Of a stretch of DNA of 31,623 nucleotides, positions 15,610 through 23,425 are shown piece by piece (position 1 is the first letter of the stretch; the number at the start of each line of letters is the position of its first letter). Source of the DNA: JBBQTU01 sp038213005 (GTDB lineage Bacteria > Planctomycetota > Phycisphaerae > Tepidisphaerales > Tepidisphaeraceae); the NCBI GenBank assembly GCA_038213005.1, contig JBBQTU010000015.1:1-31623 (forward strand), given 5' to 3'. The notes under the pieces were generated by a model. The model was not told the origin of the DNA. It saw nothing but the letters and a program-made list of their open reading frames with translations, and searched no databases. A program made the translations under genes and the position numbers.

Positions 15610-15720
15610 GTCGAATGAACCGGGGCGCAGTTAGTATATCGCTTCCACATTCGAGTCGAATGAACCGGGACGCAGTTAGGTCGAATGAACCGGGACGCAG
15701 TTAGTATATCGCTTCCACAT
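15610..15720. repeat. Three 25-bp direct repeats with CTAACTGCGTCCC core (minus strand)
   Basis: Units at 15610-15634, 15655-15679 and 15680-15704 are identical except one base in the first. Read on the minus strand each starts with ctaactgcgtccc. Units 1 and 3 are followed by the same 16 bases, tatatcgcttccacat (15635-15650 and 15705-15720). The units lie within and just past the end of a possible transposase coding tail on the minus strand, and the locus at 26842-26891 has 25-bp units of similar core. Confidence 0.85.
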
Positions 15721-15885
15721 CCGGGTTTCTCCACTCTCGGACGGCCTTCCCGGAGGAAACCGAGGAGGGTTCTGTCGCTGTGCAGCCTCTTTCCCATATT
15801 GGTTCCCGCCTTCGCCACGCACCGTGTGCTCCAGTCCTAACGCCCTGACAGACTTGGCCAGGATCAGAAGCGCTACTGGGAATCA
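15676..15885 (-). pseudogene. Possible remnant of a transposase C terminus (copy A)
   Basis: A minus-strand frame open from about 15885 to a TAA at 15676 reads AKSVRALGLEHTVRGEGG, then NQYGKEAAQ. The middle of this peptide recurs in the copy at 26900-26988 (QLGLEHTVRGKGGNQYAKAG) and, with a frameshift, at 31098. At DNA level 38 of 40 bases match between 15795-15834 and 26920-26959. No start codon or catalytic region is present, so this is at best the tail of a larger gene. The pattern GLE.T.RG.GG recalls C termini of REP-associated tyrosine (RAYT, IS200-like) transposases, but that identification is tentative. Confidence 0.35.
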
Positions 15886-16049
15886 CAATAGCGATGAGCC
15901 CGGTTACCCGTCAAGAAATTTTTGATATAAAGAATTATCATCTTTTTATGACAGACCACCGCACAACCGTCCCGGCGATCCCCTTCGTCCTCAGACGCCC
16001 GGCCGACTCGCCCCCCCCCACCGCCACCACCGCGCCCGACCACACCAAT

Positions 16050-16071
16050 CCCGCCCACGCACCCCGCTCCC
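16050..16071 (-). other. G-quadruplex motif on the minus strand inside a C-rich tract
   Basis: The minus strand reads GGG-AGC-GGGG-TGCGT-GGG-C-GGG, four G-runs with short loops. A run of nine Cs (plus strand) ends about 30 bases upstream. The surrounding 160 bases are very poor in G on the plus strand. Confidence 0.5.
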
Positions 16072-16299
16072 ACATTTTCCCCAGTTCCCCCTCTTGACCG
16101 CCCAATGCCCACTCCCTATACTTACCCAAATACAGTGCGCGGAATCCCCGCGCCAAGTGGTGCTCTTTGACAAGTGAATAGCCTTGTTATTCGGCCGATA
16201 GCCGCACCAGACCGGCCTGGCTTGCGACGCTAGATATCATACCTAACATGTGCGATTTCGTCGCCTTGCCACCCATTACGTTCGCAGTTTACCCACTGC

Positions 16300-16343
16300 G
16301 TCGAAGACCTCGCCTGGGCGGGTCGAAGATCTCGCCTGGGTGG
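16300..16343. repeat. 22-bp tandem repeat, two copies
   Basis: Units 16300-16321 and 16322-16343 share gtcgaaga.ctcgcctggg.gg and differ at two positions. It lies about 220 bp downstream of the DUF2959 gene end. Confidence 0.75.
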
Positions 16344-16566
16344 AGCGGGCTCTACGTTTCGTTTTTCTCTTCCCGTTCCGATTCGACTTACGGCAAATCG
16401 CCTCGGCAACATTAAACTTGCGCGCCTGACCCCCTCAAACGCACATAACTCCCTGTCAACACTGCGATCCCGCCCCCCTCCCCCCACCCCGTGAATACCT
16501 GGGCTTCTGCCCCCTTCCATCACACGTAAGTCATCTAGACGTCCCTCCCGGGCTTGCGTCTGCCGG

Positions 16567-17211
16567 CTATTTTAACTGGCCGATGAACGCGTTGGATTCA
16601 TCGATTGACGCCTGCATTTCCACGATCAGTTGATTCACATCCGTCTCGATCGTCACCGAAGTGCCCTGCAGCGAATTGACCGCGCTGGCGTCCAGATTGT
16701 GCTTGAGAAACAGCACCTGGTCGTGGAACTGCCCCAGGATCGGCTTCATCTTCGACTCGCTCTTGTGCATCCCGGCAATCACCACCGCGTACCGATCCTT
16801 GGTCTCGTCCAGTTTCTTCTGGCTCTTGGCACGCAAGTCGTCGCTTTGATACTGCTTCAACTCGTCCTTCCACTCCGAGAACATATCGCTAGCGACGCTC
16901 TCCACGGCCGCGACTCGCTCGGTCACCTTCGTCGCCCTCAACTCGCACGTGCGATACTGGCTGTCCAACTTGTTGTACATCGCTTCCAGGTCGCCGCCCT
17001 TGAACTGCGTCAGTTCCTTGAACCGCTCCATCGTCGTCTTGAACTGTGTCGCCGCCTGCTGCTGGGCATCGCGGGCATCGGCCACCCGCGACGAGAGTAT
17101 GTCCCGTTTCTCCCACCCCAGTTTCTCCCACGCCGCATAGTACGTGGATTTGCACCCGGCAAAGCACGCCGCCACCAGAAGCACAACACACACCGATCCA
17201 AAGATGCGCAT
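16567..17211 (-). CDS. DUF2959-type lipoprotein
   Basis: 214 residues from ATG 17211, which has AAGGGA at good spacing; a longer frame to 17256 is not supported. The signal peptide ends in lipobox CFAGC (Cys20). The mature protein is almost wholly helical and charged, with long coiled-coil segments (WEKLGWEKRDILSSRVADARDAQQQA opens the conserved region, with the characteristic KLG.EKRD motif). This fits the DUF2959 family of proteobacterial and planctomycete envelope lipoproteins, of unknown function. The protein probably sits in a lipid membrane facing the periplasm. It is divergently transcribed from the siroheme decarboxylase gene across a 137-bp gap, but the two have no known functional link. 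Confidence 0.85.
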   Translation of the reverse strand: MRIFGSVCVVLLVAACFAGCKSTYYAAWEKLGWEKRDILSSRVADARDAQQQAATQFKTTMERFKELTQFKGGDLEAMYNKLDSQYRTCELRATKVTERVAAVESVASDMFSEWKDELKQYQSDDLRAKSQKKLDETKDRYAVVIAGMHKSESKMKPILGQFHDQVLFLKHNLDASAVNSLQGTSVTIETDVNQLIVEMQASIDESNAFIGQLK

Positions 17212-17348
17212 GACGATCCCTTTCGTTGAGGCCGCTTGTCCCAGAATGGTATGCACCTCACGGCGTGCCAGGCCAGTGCGTCGAACAATAGCGCCAGTCG
17301 ACCAACCGCCACAATAGCCCGGCCACGTAAACTGCTATACTCCTTCAC

Positions 17349-18395
17349 ATGCACACGCTGTCCGACCTCCAGAAACGCCTGCTCAACCTCCTCCAGGAGG
17401 AGATCCCGCTGGTTGCCCGTCCCTTCGAAGCCATCGCCCGCCGCCTTGAGACTTGCGAAGACCAGATACTCTCCGAGCTCGCGCACCTTAAGGCCGGCCC
17501 GCATCCCGTCATCCGCCAGATCAGCGCCATCTTCGATACCGCCGCCCTCGGTTATCGCACGTCGCTGGTCGCCGCCCGGGTCGAGCCATCGCACCTCGAC
17601 CAGGCCGCCACCGTCATCAACCAGCATCCCGGCGTCTCCCATAACTACGCCCGCAGTCACAACTACAATCTCTGGTACACCCTTGCCGTCCCGCCCGACA
17701 GTCGTCTCGGACTCGACAAGACCGTCGATATCCTCCACCGCACCAGCGGCGCGATCCAGACCCGCCTCATGCCCACGCTCAAACTCTTCAAGATCGGCGT
17801 CCGTCTGAACGTCGGCGATACCGCCGCCGATCCCGCCGCCCGCTCCCTGGCTTCCGGTTTCAACGAAGGCGACCGCAACGCGGCCATGGCCTTTGACGTC
17901 ACCGACACCGACCAACGCCTCATCCGCGTCCTGCAGCAGGATCTGCCCATCGAGCCGAGCCCCTTCGCTTCATGGGCGGCTCAGGCTCAGGTCAGCGTCG
18001 ACGAACTGCTCCAGGCCATCCGCCGCTACGAATCCCAGCGCCGTATGCGCCGCTTCAGCGCCGTACTGCACCACCGCCAGGCCGGCTTCTCCGCCAACGG
18101 CATGGGCGTCTGGAAAGTGCCCTCTGAGAACGCCGAAGCCTTCGGCCAGACGGCCGCCACCTTCGACGCCGTCAGCCACTGCTATCTTCGGCCAACCTAC
18201 GAAGACTGGCCTTACAACCTCTTCACCATGGTCCACGCCCGCACGCCCGAAGACTGCCAGGAAGTCCTGGCCGCCATCGCCCAGGCGACTGGCGTCACCG
18301 ACTACGCCGCGCTGTATTCGGTCAAGGAATACAAGAAAGTCCGCATGCAATACTTCACCCCTGAAGTCGAAGCGTGGGAAACTCAGTACGTCTGA
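17349..18395 (+). CDS. ahbAB: Fused AhbA-AhbB siroheme decarboxylase (Lrp/AsnC-like)
   Basis: 348 residues formed by two tandem copies of the AhbA/AhbB (NirDL/NirGH) fold, each a winged helix plus a ferredoxin-like domain. Half 1 (1-155) has the family motif VSHNYARSHNYNLWYT (96-111, with His98 and His104). Half 2 (180-348) has HHRQAGFSANGMGVWKVP (241-258) and VSHCYLRP....DWPYNLFTMVH (275-296). The enzyme removes the acetate side chains of rings A and B (C12 and C18) of siroheme to give didecarboxysiroheme, a step of the siroheme-dependent haem pathway and of haem d1 synthesis. In most organisms the two halves are separate proteins forming a heterodimer. No ahbC, ahbD or other haem gene is in the window, so the final product is unknown. 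The start ATG has no ribosome-binding site, but TATACT lies at 17336-17341, hinting at a leaderless transcript. Confidence 0.9.
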   Translation: MHTLSDLQKRLLNLLQEEIPLVARPFEAIARRLETCEDQILSELAHLKAGPHPVIRQISAIFDTAALGYRTSLVAARVEPSHLDQAATVINQHPGVSHNYARSHNYNLWYTLAVPPDSRLGLDKTVDILHRTSGAIQTRLMPTLKLFKIGVRLNVGDTAADPAARSLASGFNEGDRNAAMAFDVTDTDQRLIRVLQQDLPIEPSPFASWAAQAQVSVDELLQAIRRYESQRRMRRFSAVLHHRQAGFSANGMGVWKVPSENAEAFGQTAATFDAVSHCYLRPTYEDWPYNLFTMVHARTPEDCQEVLAAIAQATGVTDYAALYSVKEYKKVRMQYFTPEVEAWETQYV

Positions 18396-18550
18396 CCGCT
18401 GCGCTTGCTGGCTCGGGCGCTTTCCCCAAGGTGACTTTCGTGTCGCGATTTCCCTCAACCACCCAATTCTGGTTGACCCGAGCCCATCCGCACTACTAGA
18501 GTCATTCGTGGGCCACATCACAAAGTGCGCGGCCTGTGGGAGGTTGGATC

Positions 18551-19519
18551 ATGAGACAGTCTTCATCGTTGACTTGGGTTTTCGTGCTGGCCATGTTGTT
18601 CGCCATCGCCGTGCTGGCCTTGGGGGCCGCCGTCGGGGTCAGACAAGGCCAATGGGCCATGCTCGCAGCCGGCTGCGTCAGCGTCGTTGCCGTCATCGTG
18701 GCCTGGGCCATGGCGCTCCAACTGGCGATCGTTCATGGACAATCCCAGACGGCGTGGGAGCAGTTCAATACCACCTTCACGGAGCGGATGGAGCAGTTCT
18801 CGGTCATGCTCAACGTCATCTCCGAACAGCAACTGCTCTCGGATCGCGGCAAGGCTGTCGCCTATCGCGACAAGGACCGCGAAGCCCTGCATCGCGCGAT
18901 TCGCGAAGAGACCGCCGGCCAGCATTACGACGCCGCGATGCTGCTGGTCAGCGACATGGAAAACGCCTTCGGCTACAAACAGGAAGCCGAGCAGCTCCGC
19001 GCTGAGATCAACCAGGCCCGCGACAATGTCATCCGTCGAGTTGTCACGGATGCCAAAGCCCGCATTGACCACGCCTGCAACAGCGAGAAGTGGGATGAAG
19101 CTCTCGCCGAGGCCACCCGCCTTGCCACGCTCTATCCCGGCCATGAACTCGCCGCCGCCCTGCCCGCCGAGGTGCAGATCCGCAAGGACCAGTTCAAGCG
19201 GCATCTGCTGGACAGCTTCCGGGATGCCATCGGCCGCAAGGACGAAGAATCCGCCATGGCGCTACTGAACCAGATGGACATGTACCTGACCCCCGACGAG
19301 GTGCGCGAGATCCGCGAGACCGCCAAGGGCATGCTCAAGGCGCGCATCGAAGGCTATCGCGAGCGATACACCGCCAGCGTGCGGGAAGGCAAATGGCGCG
19401 ATGCCATCCGCATCGCCGAGGACATAGTGGCCGAGTTCCCCACCAGCAAGCTCGCTGGGGAAGTCAGCGGAATGATGGAAACCCTGCTCTCGCGAGCCAG
19501 CGAGCCGGTAGGAGCGTAA
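18551..19519 (+). CDS. Membrane protein with helical (TPR-like) cytoplasmic repeats
   Basis: 322 residues. GGGAGG about 8 bases before ATG 18551 decides the start over the in-frame GTG at 18536. Two N-terminal transmembrane helices (8-28 and 36-60) are followed by a coiled-coil stretch (65-120) and about five helical pairs rich in Ala/Glu/Arg, with TPR-like signatures (AGQHYDAAMLLVSDMENAFG, SEKWDEALAEATRLATLYPG, EGKWRDAIRIAEDIVAEFPTS). I do not recognise a named family. Such proteins usually organise complexes at the membrane. It follows ahbAB by 155 bp on the same strand. Immediately downstream is the repeat island at 19529-20122, whose first hairpin may also serve as its transcript end. Confidence 0.75.
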   Translation: MRQSSSLTWVFVLAMLFAIAVLALGAAVGVRQGQWAMLAAGCVSVVAVIVAWAMALQLAIVHGQSQTAWEQFNTTFTERMEQFSVMLNVISEQQLLSDRGKAVAYRDKDREALHRAIREETAGQHYDAAMLLVSDMENAFGYKQEAEQLRAEINQARDNVIRRVVTDAKARIDHACNSEKWDEALAEATRLATLYPGHELAAALPAEVQIRKDQFKRHLLDSFRDAIGRKDEESAMALLNQMDMYLTPDEVREIRETAKGMLKARIEGYRERYTASVREGKWRDAIRIAEDIVAEFPTSKLAGEVSGMMETLLSRASEPVGA

Positions 19520-19574
19520 AACGCGAGGTGGGCGTGCCCGTTTTTCTGGGCAGATGCAAGTTGCGCGTCAGCGG

Positions 19575-19712
19575 GTGGTTGGAGCGAATACGGTGCTGAA
19601 AGAGGTGTCGCCCTTTCAGGGCTCATTCGGGGAGAATGGTTCTTACCCAGGGCTGCGCGAGTACGCTCACCCTGGGCTTAAGAATGCCGCCCCGTTGGGG
19701 CTAAGAAATCGC
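19575..19712 (+). repeat. 138-bp array, copy 1
   Basis: Begins gtggttggagcgaatacg and ends ctaagaaatcgc. It is identical to 19923-20060 apart from one base (c/t in the ctcaccctg / cttaccctg segment). It contains three stem-loops. Confidence 0.9.
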
Positions 19713-19791
19713 GTGCCCGGAAAAACCGGCACGCCCCCAGATGCCGGTTGTGCCCGTTCTTCCGGGCGGCCTCGCGATGTGGAGATCGGCC

Positions 19792-19892
19792 GCCCCATTG
19801 AGCAGCAGCGGAGTAAGGACTCGCTGCCGCGAGGCGGCAATTGCTACAAGCGAGGGCGCATGTGCCACGGGTGCGCTGCTGCTCAATGGGGC
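19792..19892 (+). mobile_element. 101-bp MITE-like element with 19-bp terminal inverted repeats (copy 1)
   Basis: Termini gccccattgagcagcagcg (19792-19810) and its exact reverse complement (19874-19892). The interior can fold into hairpins gagt-aagg-actc (19811-19822), tgccgc-gag-gcggca (19825-19839) and a ggcgca/tgtgcc pair (about 19855-19866), so the whole could form a cloverleaf-like RNA or cruciform. The copy at 31216-31316 is inverted, the same length, and differs at two bases. Shared sequence extends about 12 bp beyond each end (gtggagatcggcc and tggatttctgg), so the true unit may be about 125 bp. It encodes no protein. Confidence 0.7.
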
Positions 19893-19922
19893 TGGATTTC
19901 TGGGCAGTTGCAAGTTGCGCGA

Positions 19923-20060
19923 GTGGTTGGAGCGAATACGGTGCTGAAAGAGGTGTCGCCCTTTCAGGGCTCATTCGGGGAGAATGGTTCTTACCCAGGG
20001 CTGCGCGAGTACGCTTACCCTGGGCTTAAGAATGCCGCCCCGTTGGGGCTAAGAAATCGC
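19923..20060 (+). repeat. 138-bp array, copy 2
   Basis: Differs from 19575-19712 at one position. It is followed by a second copy of its final 28 bases. Confidence 0.9.
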
Positions 20061-20179
20061 CAGACTGCCGCCCCGTTGGGGCTAAGAAATCGCGTGCCCG
20101 GAAAAACGGGCACGCCCGCCCTGGACAGTCATAGCCCATGATTGGCATTCCCGCTTTGCACAGGCCACAATGTGGCCCC

Positions 20180-21112
20180 ATGTACAGCGGTGCCAAACTT
20201 GGCCGATCATTCCTCGCTGCAGCGCTACTGTCTGCGCTGCTGACCGGGTGCGATGGCGGGGACAAGCCCGACGCCATCTGGGGCGAAGGCGGCACGCAGG
20301 TGCCCGATGGCCCGCGGCCGATGGTCTATCCGCGCGGGATCACCTATTCCGCTGCGGCCGACGAGTTTTACGTCATCGACCGCCAGGCCCGCATCCAGCG
20401 ACTGGATGGGCAAGGCCGATTCAAGAGCGAATGGCAGATGGCCGACTTCGCCACCGGCAAGCCCACGGGCTTGTCGGTCGGCCCCGACGGGCTGCTGTAT
20501 GTCGCCGACACGCACTACCAGCGGGTGGTGGTGTTTAAGTCGGATGGCACCGAGGTCCGCCGCTTCGGGAAAGCGGGTACCGGCCCGGGCGAATTCATCT
20601 TCCCCACCGACATCGCCTTCGACACCGCCGGGAACGTGTATGTCAGTGAATACGGCGACCACGACCGCATCCAGGTCTTCACGCCCTCCGGTGAGTATCT
20701 GCGTGAGATGGGCTCGTTCGGCACGGGGGAAGGCCAGCTTTGCCGCCCTCAGTCGATGGTCATCGACAGCGACACGCTCTACGTGACCGACGCCTGCAAC
20801 CACCGTATCGCCGTCTTCACGACCTCGGGCAAGTTCCTCCGGAACATCGGTAAGCCTGGGTCAGGCCCGGGCGAGTTTCGCTTTCCCTACGGTCTGGATC
20901 AGGACGACAAGGGCCATCTTCTGGTCTGCGAGTTTGGCAACAACCGCGTGCAACTCATCGACAAAGCCACCGGCGCGAGCCTTCGCACCTGGGGCCGTGG
21001 CGGGCGGGAACCCGGCGAACTGGCGTACCCTTGGGCGGCCGTCCTGGACAAGCGCGGCCGGGCCATCGTGGTCGACTCGGGCAGCAACCGTCTACAGGTC
21101 TTCCGGCCGTGA
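20180..21112 (+). CDS. NHL-repeat beta-propeller lipoprotein
   Basis: 310 residues from ATG 20180. The signal peptide ends in lipobox LLTGC (Cys24). The frame is open to 20138, but the extra 14 residues would sit before the signal peptide, so the later ATG is preferred; neither start has a clear ribosome-binding site. The mature protein is a propeller of about six NHL blades, with repeated motifs such as GLSVGPDGLLYVADTHYQRV, DIAFDTAGNVYVSEYG, MVIDSDTLYVTDACNHRI and AVLDKRGRAIVVDSGSNRL, separated by GSGPGEF turns. NHL propellers bind proteins, glycans or RNA; an exported version probably works at the cell surface or in the periplasm. The partner is unknown. It starts 58 bp after the repeat island. 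Confidence 0.88.
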   Translation: MYSGAKLGRSFLAAALLSALLTGCDGGDKPDAIWGEGGTQVPDGPRPMVYPRGITYSAAADEFYVIDRQARIQRLDGQGRFKSEWQMADFATGKPTGLSVGPDGLLYVADTHYQRVVVFKSDGTEVRRFGKAGTGPGEFIFPTDIAFDTAGNVYVSEYGDHDRIQVFTPSGEYLREMGSFGTGEGQLCRPQSMVIDSDTLYVTDACNHRIAVFTTSGKFLRNIGKPGSGPGEFRFPYGLDQDDKGHLLVCEFGNNRVQLIDKATGASLRTWGRGGREPGELAYPWAAVLDKRGRAIVVDSGSNRLQVFRP

Positions 21113-21441
21113 ACGCGGTAGCGGGGAGGACGCGCAAAGATGCGAGGACGCGGAGAGAAGCGACACCCGTGTCACCGCCCAAGGCGCTGGGTGTGCAGAT
21201 GGAGTTGCGGCAACCGTGAAGGCCGCGTTGAGACAACAAAAGAACCGGGGGACTGACGTCCCCCGCTCGCGGCGGGGTGCCGGTGGCACAACGTGGCGCA
21301 GCGTACCCGACTTAGCGAGCGGCCCGACGTGAGTCGGCCGGTGGAGGACCACAGGCGCGATCGTGCCAGAGGCGTTCCACCGGGGGACTTACGTCCCCCG
21401 CTCGCCGCGCGGTGCCGGGCACCGCACCGAAGTTCGTGCGG
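21113..21441. repeat. Intergenic repeats with ggggga...tccccc hairpins
   Basis: Two hairpins of one type, ggggga-ctgacg-tccccc (21247-21264) and ggggga-cttacg-tccccc (21382-21399), are each followed by cgctcgc. Between them lies a longer inverted repeat, ccggtgga at 21338-21345 with tccaccgg at 21376-21383, and the small stem ccgac-gtga-gtcgg near 21324-21337. The region separates the convergent NHL and membrane-protein genes, so it could end both transcripts. No gene seen. Confidence 0.65.
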
Positions 21442-22764
21442 TTACTCGGCCTGCGGCGACGCTGGGGGCTCGGCGGGCTTGGCCGTCGATGCGGGCGCGG
21501 GAGCGTCTGCGGGGGCGGGCACGGGTGTCGCTGCGGCATCGGGAACTTCGAGGTCCTCATCCTCGGGCTGCATGAAGACCTCGTCCATCTCGGTGGCGTC
21601 GACGTGCCGGCGCAACAGGTAGTAGACGATGGTGTTGGCCGAGAAGTAGAAGCTGATGGCGTAGGCGCCCAGCAGCGAGATGAAGAGGTAGACCCAGAAG
21701 CAGGTGACGCCCGCGGCCGCCGGCTCGATGCCTTGCAGGAAGCCCCAGTTGGGCGAGTAGGCCAGGGAGGTCATTGTCGGGGCCGGCCAGATGATATCCC
21801 ATCGCTCGCGGGCGTTGCCGAAGACCCACCAGCAGAGGAAGAACCGGGAGGTCGCCAGGACCAGGAATACGAACAGCTTAACGAAGAGGTAGGTGATCGC
21901 GCCATAGACCGCGGCGATCATCGAGTAGACCAGCAGCCGCCAGGGGGTGCCGATTGCATAGCTGTAGGCCCGGCTGGTGGCATCGAAGGCGTCCGATCCC
22001 TCAACCGCGATCGTGGGGAACATCATGGAACTGCCGACGATCGCCCCGACGATCAGCGTCGCCAGGAAGACGCCCAGCACGAAGAAGACGATCAGCACCG
22101 CCCCGATCACAAGCGGGCCGACGCCGGCGGGCACATAGAGCAGCAGGCCGACGGTGGACATGACCAGGCCCACCAGCACGATCAGCGCCAGCGGGATCAG
22201 CGGAGCGCCGACGAAACTGGGGAGTTTGCCCCAGGAGAAACGCAGGGCCTGGCGGATGGAGACCTGTTCTTCCCGGGCCACCTGCACGGCCGCCATGCGA
22301 GCGATCGCCCCGCCAAACAGTGCGATCACAATGAGGAACCAGCCGAACAGAAGCGTGAAATAGACCTGATTGGCCTGCCAATAGGCCAGCGGCGTGGCGA
22401 CGGCGAAGCGATAGGCCGACGCTCCCAGGCCCATGCCAAAGCCCAGGTCGAGTTGAAGCATGCTGGCAACGCCGGAGTTGACGTTGGTCATCTGGTCGTG
22501 GAGGAACGCGGCAAACGGGGGCGGCACGGAGGTGCTGTACAGATGCTCCAGCAGCGTGGCCCGCTGCTCAAAGCCGTGCTGGACGAACCGCTGCGGCCAG
22601 ACGAGATCCAGCCCGCGTCCGCCGACATACATCAGCACAATGGCGGCCAGGCCCAGGAGCAGTTTTGTCGGGTGGATGGCGACTCGGAACGCCCTGAACA
22701 GATGCGTGAATGGCATGAACGCGCGCCAATTGATTTCGCCGATGGTGATCTTCTGTTCCGCCAT
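21442..22764 (-). CDS. Polytopic membrane protein of unknown function
   Basis: 440 residues with AAAGGA about 6 bases before ATG 22764. About seven hydrophobic segments: residues 34-50, 134-156, 185-210, 217-245, 275-310, 350-372 and 375-395. The N-terminal part has a large loop between the first two helices (TM1-TM2, about 85 residues), and the C-terminal 60 residues are acidic then Ala/Pro-rich (from DATEMDEVFMQPEDEDLE), likely disordered and cytoplasmic. I do not recognise the family. The arrangement resembles a conserved hypothetical protein type of planctomycetes with several glycine-rich helices, but no transporter or enzyme motif is visible. It is isolated: a repeat lies upstream and the NHL gene converges from the other side. 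Confidence 0.75.
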   Translation of the reverse strand: MAEQKITIGEINWRAFMPFTHLFRAFRVAIHPTKLLLGLAAIVLMYVGGRGLDLVWPQRFVQHGFEQRATLLEHLYSTSVPPPFAAFLHDQMTNVNSGVASMLQLDLGFGMGLGASAYRFAVATPLAYWQANQVYFTLLFGWFLIVIALFGGAIARMAAVQVAREEQVSIRQALRFSWGKLPSFVGAPLIPLALIVLVGLVMSTVGLLLYVPAGVGPLVIGAVLIVFFVLGVFLATLIVGAIVGSSMMFPTIAVEGSDAFDATSRAYSYAIGTPWRLLVYSMIAAVYGAITYLFVKLFVFLVLATSRFFLCWWVFGNARERWDIIWPAPTMTSLAYSPNWGFLQGIEPAAAGVTCFWVYLFISLLGAYAISFYFSANTIVYYLLRRHVDATEMDEVFMQPEDEDLEVPDAAATPVPAPADAPAPASTAKPAEPPASPQAE

Positions 22765-22850
22765 GCCGATCCTTTCCCTTGAATGCTTCGGTGATTATAG
22801 AGAGTCGAGGCGGGGACCGCATCGGCCGTACGCTATCTCGTCGCTAACCA

Positions 22851-22963
22851 AGGCGTCTCGCCCTTTCAGGGCTTGGCGCACGTAGGGGGCATGATTTACC
22901 CAGGGCTTCGCGAGTACGCTACTCCCTGGGCTCAAGAATTGCGCCCCTTTCGGGGCTTGAGAA
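22851..22963 (+). repeat. Dispersed stem-loop repeat, diverged copy
   Basis: Shows the same order of stem-loops as the 138-bp arrays: gccctttcagggc, then acccagggcttcgcgagtac...ccctgggct, then aagaattgcgcccctttcggggct. Sequence is clearly diverged from the arrays at 19575 and 19923. The block is bracketed by a 12-bp direct repeat (cgcatcggccgt at 22818-22829 and 22980-22991). Confidence 0.75.
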
Positions 22964-22990
22964 CAGAAGATCGAGAGAACGCATCGGCCG

Positions 22991-23425
22991 TTATGGCGTC
23001 TCTTGGGGGAAACGCAGGTGCGGGCGGAGCTGCTGGAGCATGGCCGGGCCGATGCCAGGGATCGGGTCGAGGTCTTCCAGCTTTCTGAACACACGCTGGC
23101 CGGGCTGTTGAGCGAACTGCATCTGCCGATACTGGACGATGCGGTCGGCCATCGCCTGGCCGACGCGCGGCAGCAGGCGCAGCTCGGCCGCGGTGGCGGT
23201 GTTGGGATCGAGAGTGCTCACGAGTTGGTGGGCGAGTGGCCCGGCCGGCGGCAGGGCATCGCCAATCGGGCGAGAAGGCGACATCGCCCGCCAAAGCACC
23301 ACTGCGGACAAGGCCAGCAGCAGGATACAGAGCGCCACTCGCTGGGAAGGCGTCCAGATACAGTCCGTCCAGGCAGTGTGGCCGGGACGGGCGGCGCGAT
23401 CGGTTACCCGTTGCGGCGGTTCCAC
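22991..23425 (-). CDS. ComEA-like membrane-anchored helix-hairpin-helix protein
   Basis: 144 residues from GTG 23425, with GGGAG about 12 bases upstream. One transmembrane helix (about 27-47) is followed by a short linker and a ComEA-type (HhH)2 domain: LDPNTATAAELRLLPRVGQAMADRI (72-96) and FRKLEDLDPIPGIGPAMLQQL (113-132). ComEA proteins bind double-stranded DNA outside the membrane and draw it in during natural transformation; the same fold occurs in other DNA-binding envelope proteins. The gene overlaps the GH10-like gene upstream by 22 bp, so translation is coupled, a surprising partnership with no obvious functional link. No other competence gene (comEC, pilins) is in the window, so a competence role is only possible. 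Confidence 0.85.
   Translation of the reverse strand: MEPPQRVTDRAARPGHTAWTDCIWTPSQRVALCILLLALSAVVLWRAMSPSRPIGDALPPAGPLAHQLVSTLDPNTATAAELRLLPRVGQAMADRIVQYRQMQFAQQPGQRVFRKLEDLDPIPGIGPAMLQQLRPHLRFPQETP

Larger units (their letters stand above)
15453..16566. other. 1.1-kb gene-free region after the triad operon
   Basis: Contains, in order: a hairpin at 15506-15527 (gaagcgac-gttgtg-gtcgcttc) nested inside a wider pair (15502-15509 with 15579-15586), possibly ending the triad transcript although no T-run follows; 25-bp repeats (15610-15720); a possible transposase tail (15676-15885, minus); a short AT-rich stretch (15915-15955); a very C-rich, G-poor tract (about 15960-16120); and a 22-bp tandem repeat (16300-16343). 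Open frames in the C-rich tract have low-complexity composition and are not credible genes. Confidence 0.6.
19529..20122. repeat. Repeat island: two near-identical stem-loop arrays around a 101-bp TIR element
   Basis: The 594 bases between the TPR-like gene and the NHL gene consist almost wholly of repeats. Order: gtgcccg-type hairpin fragment, 138-bp array copy 1 (19575-19712), gtgcccgg hairpin, the TIR element (19792-19892), array copy 2 (19923-20060), a partial duplication of its last 28 bases (about 20066-20093), and a gtgcccg-gaaaaa-cgggcac hairpin (20094-20113). The stems include gccct-ttc-agggc, cccaggg...ccctggg and gcccc-gtt-ggggc. Related single copies are at 6567-6638 and 22851-22963. 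No open frame here is credible as a gene. Confidence 0.85.

Noticed and set aside
15610..15720. Possible CRISPR array
   Set aside because: The three repeats have only about 20 or 0 bases between them and no unique spacers of regular length; no cas genes are present.
15960..16170. Several open frames on the minus strand in the C-rich tract
   Set aside because: They are Gly/Arg/Trp-rich low-complexity translations of a base-skewed tract, without ribosome-binding sites.
16165..16190. ctctttgacaagtgaata sequence resembling a promoter or CRISPR leader phrase
   Set aside because: No -10 box at suitable spacing and no CRISPR repeats follow; the next gene is on the opposite strand.
21412..22782. 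Long plus-strand open frame opposite the 440-residue membrane protein
   Set aside because: Antisense shadow: highly charged, repetitive Asp/Arg/Gln-rich composition, while the minus strand has clear membrane helices and a ribosome-binding site.
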